Assembly: GCF_900541605.1 (NCBI RefSeq)
Contig: NZ_UQKJ01000028.1
Coordinates: forward strand, 1-18,177
Length of the DNA: 18,177 nucleotides
Source of the DNA: an uncultured Dialister sp.
GTDB taxonomy: Bacteria > Bacillota > Negativicutes > Veillonellales > Dialisteraceae
Reading direction: 5' to 3'
Every line of letters begins with the position of its first letter. Within the stretch, counting starts at the first letter, position 1. The position numbers were made by a program, and so were the translations under genes. This document shows positions 14,009-18,177 of the stretch, piece after piece. Below the pieces are notes generated by a model that ran no database searches, had not been told where the DNA came from, and was given only the letters and a program-made list of their open reading frames with translations.

Positions 14009-14049
14009 TGTATATCACCTGATTGATTATTGTTTCGCCGTATGCTCCA

Positions 14050-14125
14050 CTCGGCTGAATGGAAGCTGAAGGTTTTAGGATAACGCCGCCGCGTTTTCCA
14101 TCACAACCTTTATAACCCCCGTACG
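14050..14125. repeat. Degenerate family A remnant (A7)
   Basis: Only edge-like pieces survive: GGCTGAATGGAAGCTGAAGG on one side and CACAACCTTTATAACCCCC on the other, with a GC-rich centre (taacgccgccgcg). No complete hairpin with the 12-nt loop is present. It lies between dtd and the MBL-fold hydrolase gene. Confidence 0.4.
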
Positions 14126-14159
14126 ACTGCTTTTTTGCTCAACAGACCGGCGTAATTCT

Positions 14160-14609
14160 TTAGAATTCTTTGCTGCTGTCCAGGAGAATCGTCACAGGTC
14201 CGTCGTTTTCAAGGGCCACCTTCATGTAGGTGCGGAAAGCACCGGTACCTACATTGACTCCCCCGTCCCGGACCAGGGACACCACCTTCTCATACAGGGC
14301 ATCCGCTTTGTCCGGAAGTTCCGCTTCCGTAAAGCTGGGACGCCTGCCGTGGCGGGCATCACCGTAGAGGGTGAACTGGGACACGATGGATACTTCCCCG
14401 CCAATATCGAGGATGGAAAGATTTAATTTTCCCGCTTCATCTTCAAAAATCCGAAGGTGCAGGATTTTATCGGCGATATAGGCTGCATCTTTTTCATCGT
14501 CCCCCTTTTTCACGCCCAGAAGGACGGAAAGGCCTTTCCCAATGGAAGAGACTTCCTTTCCCTCTGAATCTACCTTACACCAGTTGCAACGCTGAATGAC
14601 TGCTCTCAT
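14160..14609 (-). CDS. dtd: D-aminoacyl-tRNA deacylase
   Basis: Removes D-amino acids (and glycine) mischarged on tRNA. It has 149 residues, the usual size. The two active-site signatures are present: SQFTLYGD at 77-84 and NDGPVT at 135-140, the latter carrying the cross-subunit Gly-Pro pair that rejects L-aminoacyl substrates. The N-terminus MRAVIQRCNWCKV is typical. Its ATG lies one base after the relA stop (TAA-C-ATG), implying translational coupling. The relA-dtd-hydrolase order is a common Firmicutes arrangement. Confidence 0.96.
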   Translation of the reverse strand: MRAVIQRCNWCKVDSEGKEVSSIGKGLSVLLGVKKGDDEKDAAYIADKILHLRIFEDEAGKLNLSILDIGGEVSIVSQFTLYGDARHGRRPSFTEAELPDKADALYEKVVSLVRDGGVNVGTGAFRTYMKVALENDGPVTILLDSSKEF

Positions 14610-14610
14610 G

Positions 14611-17022
14611 TTATTCTCCCTGCATGGAATGCATGCGGCGGACGGAGTGGACCCCTTTGATCCGCCGGATTTTTGTCATAATATAATCCAACTGCTGGAG
14701 ATCCTTGATCTGGATTCCCAGATGCATGACCGCCATGCCGTTGTTTTCTACTTTTACATTGGCCGTGGAAACGGACAGCTTCATTTCTGTCAGGGCCGCC
14801 AGGATATCTGCCATAAGGCCGGTCCGGTCGTAGCTGATGACTTCGATGGTCACGAGGAACATACTGTTCGTCTGTTCTTCCCAGGACACGTCAATCATGC
14901 GGTCCTTGTCAGGGAAGTTGATGGCATTGGGGCAGTCCGCCCGATGGACGGAAACGCCTCGGCCCCTGGTGACAAATCCCACGATATCGTCGCCGGGTAC
15001 CGGATTGCAGCATTTGGACAGGTGCACCACCAGCCCCTCTTCCCCTTTCACCAGGATACCGCTCTGGGAATGGGATTTCACATTTCGCATCTTCAGGTTT
15101 TCCAGGGCCTTGGCTGTCTTCTGGGGCATGGATTTCTGGGCGTTCTGCTCCCGCTTGTACATTTCCGTAAGCTTCAGCATGACGCTCTTTACGGCAATGC
15201 CGCCAAAGCCGATGGACGCCAGCATGTCTTCCGCCGTCATGTTGTTGAACGATTTAGCCACTGCCGCCAGCCGGTCCTTGGCAATGAGTTTCTTCCATTC
15301 GTACCCCAGACGGTCTGCTTCCGCCTGCAGGGCCTGCTGGCCCCTTTCGATATTTTCACTGCGGTTTTCTTTCTTGAACCAGCTCCTGATTTTCGCCTTG
15401 CTGTCGGCGGCACCCACCATATTGATCCAGTCGTAGCTGGGCTTGCCGGTTTTGGAAGTGATGATGGAAACGATATCCCCGTTTTTCAGCTTCGTATCCA
15501 GCGGCACAATCTTATTATTGACCTTTGCCCCGACACAGCGGTTCCCTACTTCCGTATGGATGCGGTAGGCAAAATCAATGGGAATGGATCCCTTCGGCAG
15601 GTTGATAACGTCCCCCTTCGGCGTGAATACGAAGACTTCATCTGAGAACACATCGAGCTTCAGGGCGTTCATGAATTCCTTGGGATTCGATGTATCCTGC
15701 CATTCCAGAATCCGCCGGAGCCAGCTGATTTTGGCATCGAAGTCCTTGGACCCTGCCTGTTTTCCTTCTTTGTACCGCCAGTGGGCGGCTACGCCGTATT
15801 CGGAAATATGGTGCATTTCCCAGGTACGGATCTGGATTTCTACAGGCTGCCCCTTCGTGCCGATGACCGTGGTATGGAGGGACTGGTACATGTTGGGCTT
15901 CGGGACGGCAATGTAATCCTTAAACCGGTTCGGCAGCGGTTTCCACAGGGAATGGGCAATGCCCAGCACTGCGTAACACTGGGGAATGGTATCCACAATG
16001 ACCCGCACCGCATAGAGATCGTAAATCTGGGACAGATCCTTATTGTCCCGTTTCATTTTCTTATAGATGCTGTAGAAATGCTTCGGCCTGCCGGTGATGG
16101 TGGCTTTGATCCCCGCTTCCTCAATGTGGTCATGGAGCACCCGCATGGTATCGTTGACGATTTCCTCCCGGGCTTTCCGCTTCTGCTTCATCTGGCGAAC
16201 CAGGTCGTAGTATTCTTCAGGATGGAGGTAGTGGAAACAGAGATCTTCCAGTTCCCACTTGATGTTGTAAATACCGAGGCGATGGGCCAGGGGCGCATAG
16301 ATTTCAATGGTTTCCTTCGCAATGCGCTGCTGTTTTTCCCGCCGGAATACGCCAAGGGTACGCATGTTATGGAGACGGTCAGCCAGCTTGATAACCACTA
16401 CCCGGATATCCTTGGCCATGGCCAGGAACATTTTCCGGAAGTTTTCCAGCTGCTGGTCTTCCTTATCCTTGTAATGGAACTGGGACAGCTTCGTTACTCC
16501 GTCCACCAGGAAGGCCACTTCGTCGCCAAACATCATTTTGATATCGTCAAGGGTATATTCCGTATCCTCCACCACATCGTGAAGAAGGGCTGCAATGATA
16601 CCTTTGGGATCCATTTCAAGCTCTGCCAGGATGTAAGCCACTGCCAGGGGATGGATAATATAGGGTTCCCCCGTGGCCCGGACCTGGGCGGCATGGGCCT
16701 TGTCCGCCAGTTCATAGGCCTCCCGAATGGCATCGAGGCTCTTTTCATCTTTAATGTAGGTCTTGATTTTATCGATAAGCTTTTTGTACTCTTCTTCCTT
16801 CTCACCGGCCCAGTCTGTCTTTTCTTTCTGCTTCTTTACATACTCTTCCTGGTGAATCAGGAATTCCGCCAGCGTCGATGCAGATGCATCGGTATGAATG
16901 GTCTCTTCATTCAGGTTCTTGTTGAATACGCCGGCCAGATTCGTAGTTTTGGGAACAACAGCGGTTTCCTTTTCCGGAGTTTCCTGTATGTTCTTTTTCT
17001 CTGTCTTGTCCATGTCACTCAT
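14611..17022 (-). CDS. relA: Bifunctional (p)ppGpp synthetase/hydrolase (Rel)
   Basis: Makes and degrades the alarmone (p)ppGpp. Domains in order: an unusual charged N-terminal extension (1-88); HD hydrolase with His110, His124, His148-Asp149 and LADRLHN (213-219); synthetase with GRPKHFYSIYKKM (311-323) and PKPNMYQSLHTTV (374-386); TGS (457-523); a helical region; a zinc-finger/conserved-cysteine segment (Cys671, Cys672, Cys697); and ACT (722-795). RFKD at 366-369 is the RxKD motif of bifunctional enzymes, unlike ExDD in E. coli RelA, so both activities are expected. I place the start at the ATG at 17022 (803 residues), with GAGGTGG 5 nt upstream overlapping the recJ stop; a GTG at 17031 would fall inside that site. 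apt, often between recJ and relA, is absent. Confidence 0.97.
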   Translation of the reverse strand: MSDMDKTEKKNIQETPEKETAVVPKTTNLAGVFNKNLNEETIHTDASASTLAEFLIHQEEYVKKQKEKTDWAGEKEEEYKKLIDKIKTYIKDEKSLDAIREAYELADKAHAAQVRATGEPYIIHPLAVAYILAELEMDPKGIIAALLHDVVEDTEYTLDDIKMMFGDEVAFLVDGVTKLSQFHYKDKEDQQLENFRKMFLAMAKDIRVVVIKLADRLHNMRTLGVFRREKQQRIAKETIEIYAPLAHRLGIYNIKWELEDLCFHYLHPEEYYDLVRQMKQKRKAREEIVNDTMRVLHDHIEEAGIKATITGRPKHFYSIYKKMKRDNKDLSQIYDLYAVRVIVDTIPQCYAVLGIAHSLWKPLPNRFKDYIAVPKPNMYQSLHTTVIGTKGQPVEIQIRTWEMHHISEYGVAAHWRYKEGKQAGSKDFDAKISWLRRILEWQDTSNPKEFMNALKLDVFSDEVFVFTPKGDVINLPKGSIPIDFAYRIHTEVGNRCVGAKVNNKIVPLDTKLKNGDIVSIITSKTGKPSYDWINMVGAADSKAKIRSWFKKENRSENIERGQQALQAEADRLGYEWKKLIAKDRLAAVAKSFNNMTAEDMLASIGFGGIAVKSVMLKLTEMYKREQNAQKSMPQKTAKALENLKMRNVKSHSQSGILVKGEEGLVVHLSKCCNPVPGDDIVGFVTRGRGVSVHRADCPNAINFPDKDRMIDVSWEEQTNSMFLVTIEVISYDRTGLMADILAALTEMKLSVSTANVKVENNGMAVMHLGIQIKDLQQLDYIMTKIRRIKGVHSVRRMHSMQGE

Positions 17023-17032
17023 ACCTTCCACC

Positions 17033-17761
17033 TCACTGACACATATGCTTTCTATAAACCGAAGAAGACAGGAGATCCAGCTTCTTTCTTACGATTCGTT
17101 TCTGGTAAAAATCTTCCCCATTGCGGCTGAACCGGGACAGGATTTCAAGTTCTTCAAACACCGCCAGCGCCATGCCCAGCTTTACGGGGTCCATATGCCC
17201 AACCGTTACGAGCTGGTAATGGACCTCTTTCACCGGCTTTGGCATGTCCTTCAACACAGCCATGAGTTTCCTGTAGACATCGACCAGATAATCCCGGTCC
17301 AGGATTTCTATCCTTTCCTGCCGCAGGTCTTTCCCGATGAGCTGTACATGTTCCCCATACCATTCATGCACTTCCGGTTCAAAGACCATATCCACCACGT
17401 CGCCGGCCTGGCAGGGACTGTTTTCCCCGCAGCCCCAGAATATGGCGTCCACCAGCCCTGACTTTCCGGAGAGCTGGCATTTGAAATGACGGCCATCGGC
17501 TCCCATGTGCCGGGTCGTTTCCACAAAAGCCCCGGAGGTTGAGAAAAGGGGTTTTGGATTATCACAGCCGCAGGGTTCCAGAAGATCCAGGGAATGGATA
17601 AAATCCAGGGTAATATCGTCTAAAGGCAGGTTTTCCTCTACCTCCAGCACCGGCAGACAGTCTTCTTCCGTCAGTACGGACCGGGCGTAGTCATTCATCC
17701 GTTTCCGGAATTCGGGAATATTTTCCGGAGCGATGGAAAAACCCGCCGCCATCTTGTGGCC
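17033..17761 (-). CDS. recJ: Single-stranded-DNA exonuclease RecJ, 5'-truncated C-terminal part
   Basis: RecJ is a 5'-3' single-strand exonuclease of recombinational and mismatch repair. Only about 243 C-terminal residues match: GHKMAAGFSI, the tail of the DHHA1 GGHxxAAGF motif, then the RecJ OB domain with LDLLEPCGCDNPKPLF and VDAIFWGCGE. The catalytic DHH domain (normally the first ~350 residues) is missing. Going 5', homology stops exactly inside GGH (Ile replaces the first Gly), and the frame meets a TGA near 17812. The sequence beyond belongs to another gene start. A methionine at 17752 could start a short product but has no ribosome-binding site. If the join is an assembly error, the real gene is complete elsewhere. 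Confidence 0.88.
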   Translation of the reverse strand, partial: GHKMAAGFSIAPENIPEFRKRMNDYARSVLTEEDCLPVLEVEENLPLDDITLDFIHSLDLLEPCGCDNPKPLFSTSGAFVETTRHMGADGRHFKCQLSGKSGLVDAIFWGCGENSPCQAGDVVDMVFEPEVHEWYGEHVQLIGKDLRQERIEILDRDYLVDVYRKLMAVLKDMPKPVKEVHYQLVTVGHMDPVKLGMALAVFEELEILSRFSRNGEDFYQKRIVRKKLDLLSSSVYRKHMCQ

Positions 17762-17802
17762 AATACCAGCCAGTTGCCTAGGTTTACGCCTTTGACTTTC
17801 AT
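17761..17802 (-). pseudogene. First 14 codons of a GH5-like glycosidase gene, cut at the recJ junction
   Basis: Reading minus from the ATG at 17802 gives MKVKGVNLGNWLVL. GVNLGNWLVLE is, as I recall, a hallmark near the N-terminus of family 5 glycoside hydrolases (exo-beta-1,3-glucanase/cellulase type) in fungi and Firmicutes. AAAGAGG lies at a good distance before the ATG. After codon 14 the match is lost and the frame runs through recJ sequence to a TGA at 17695-17697. The fragment cannot be functional. It is short, so the family call rests on one motif plus a plausible start. Confidence 0.6.
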
Positions 17803-18141
17803 AAAATCATCCTCTTTTCTTTCTATGATCGTTTTTAGTGTTTTGCGTCAGAAGCATGATACATGTGCACCTGCATCATCTTGTGTTTTCGCTCTTGCAA
17901 TTTGTATGATGTAATCATAATCAAATTTATACTTTTTCTATATCACATTTCTATACTTTCTATCACGTTTCTACTATAACTTTTGTTTTTCTTTTCCTTT
18001 TATTTCCTTGTTTGCATTTCTTTTTCGTGTATAATGAATATATAGACAAGTTCATAATGTGTAGTTTTCCCCAAACTCTGCCATGATATATTTTCCTGTT
18101 GTAGCTTAAAACTTTAAAATCTATTTAGGAGAAATTTCAAA
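17803..18141. other. AT-rich divergent promoter region of foreign composition
   Basis: This 339-bp stretch contains no gene. It is visibly much more AT-rich than the rest of the window, with long T-runs on the plus strand. It separates the GH5-like start (minus) from the start of a plus-strand gene, so it is an intergenic divergent promoter region from another locus or organism. A direct repeat, TATACTTTTTCTATATCAC (17928-17946) and TATACTTTCTATCAC (17952-17966), could be an operator. Confidence 0.6.
18008..18035 (+). promoter_or_regulatory. Candidate promoter of the plus-strand gene at 18142
   Basis: TTGTTT (18008-18013) and a perfect TATAAT (18030-18035), spacer 16 bp, lie about 105 bp before the ATG at 18142. 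Confidence 0.5.
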
Positions 18142-18177
18142 ATGAATCTTCCTGTATTGATAAGATATATTTCCCAT
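18142..18177 (+). CDS. Start of an unidentified plus-strand gene (cut by window end)
   Basis: ATG at 18142 follows TTTAGGAG with a spacing of about 10 nt and opens MNLPVLIRYISH, 12 codons before the window ends. The ribosome-binding site and the upstream TATAAT promoter make it a credible gene start. I cannot identify the family from 12 residues. Its divergent position relative to a glycosidase start would suit a regulator, for example AraC type, but that is only inference. Confidence 0.5.
   Translation, partial: MNLPVLIRYISH

Noticed and set aside
18142..18177. Transposase start at the right end, making the junction an IS insertion
   Set aside because: No terminal inverted repeats or target duplication are visible near 17761, and the GH5-like start with its own ribosome-binding site explains the junction better; 12 residues are too few to name a family.

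Overview
The window is a moderately GC-rich stretch of what looks like a Firmicutes chromosome. It most resembles the Negativicutes, perhaps Dialister-like; I infer this from gene content and order, and there is no rRNA here to prove it. Every intact gene is on the minus strand. Base 1 lies inside an intergenic repeat, and the last ~400 bases look foreign. Together these suggest a whole assembly contig that breaks at a repeat on the left and joins unrelated sequence on the right.

Read in the direction of transcription (right to left), two conserved housekeeping blocks follow each other. The first is recJ (5' end missing) - relA - dtd - metallo-beta-lactamase-fold hydrolase - AI-2E-family permease - Fur-family regulator - hisS - aspS. 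It covers stringent response, D-aminoacyl-tRNA proofreading, metal or peroxide sensing and two aminoacyl-tRNA synthetases. Between the blocks is a non-coding RNA gene with its own promoter and terminator, which I read as 6S RNA; B. subtilis 6S-1 is also encoded next to aspS. The second block is Xaa-Pro peptidase - efp - two overlapping Asp23-family genes - nusB - TsaD-like protein - farnesyl diphosphate synthase - tlyA - nadK. The close spacing, with stop/start overlaps of TAATG and ATGA, points to translational coupling in the middle of this block.

The loosely packed intergenic gaps hold two repeat families. Family A (seven sites, one degenerate) consists of nested palindromes. Small hairpins with variable but self-complementary 7-8 bp stems share a constant ~12-nt loop (consensus RAGCGNAGCGAN) and are separated by CACAACCC-like spacers. 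Family B (two copies, 243 and 167 bp) is MITE-like, with terminal inverted repeats GGAAGCACTGATTAA/TTAATCAGCGCTTCC; both copies sit just to the right of a family A element. Family A is the best candidate here for something undescribed.

At the right end, the recJ reading frame stops matching RecJ inside its GGH motif near 17761. It continues directly into the first 14 codons of a gene resembling a GH5 glycosidase, followed by an AT-rich divergent promoter region and the start of a plus-strand gene. This is either a real rearrangement or, more likely, an assembly chimera.
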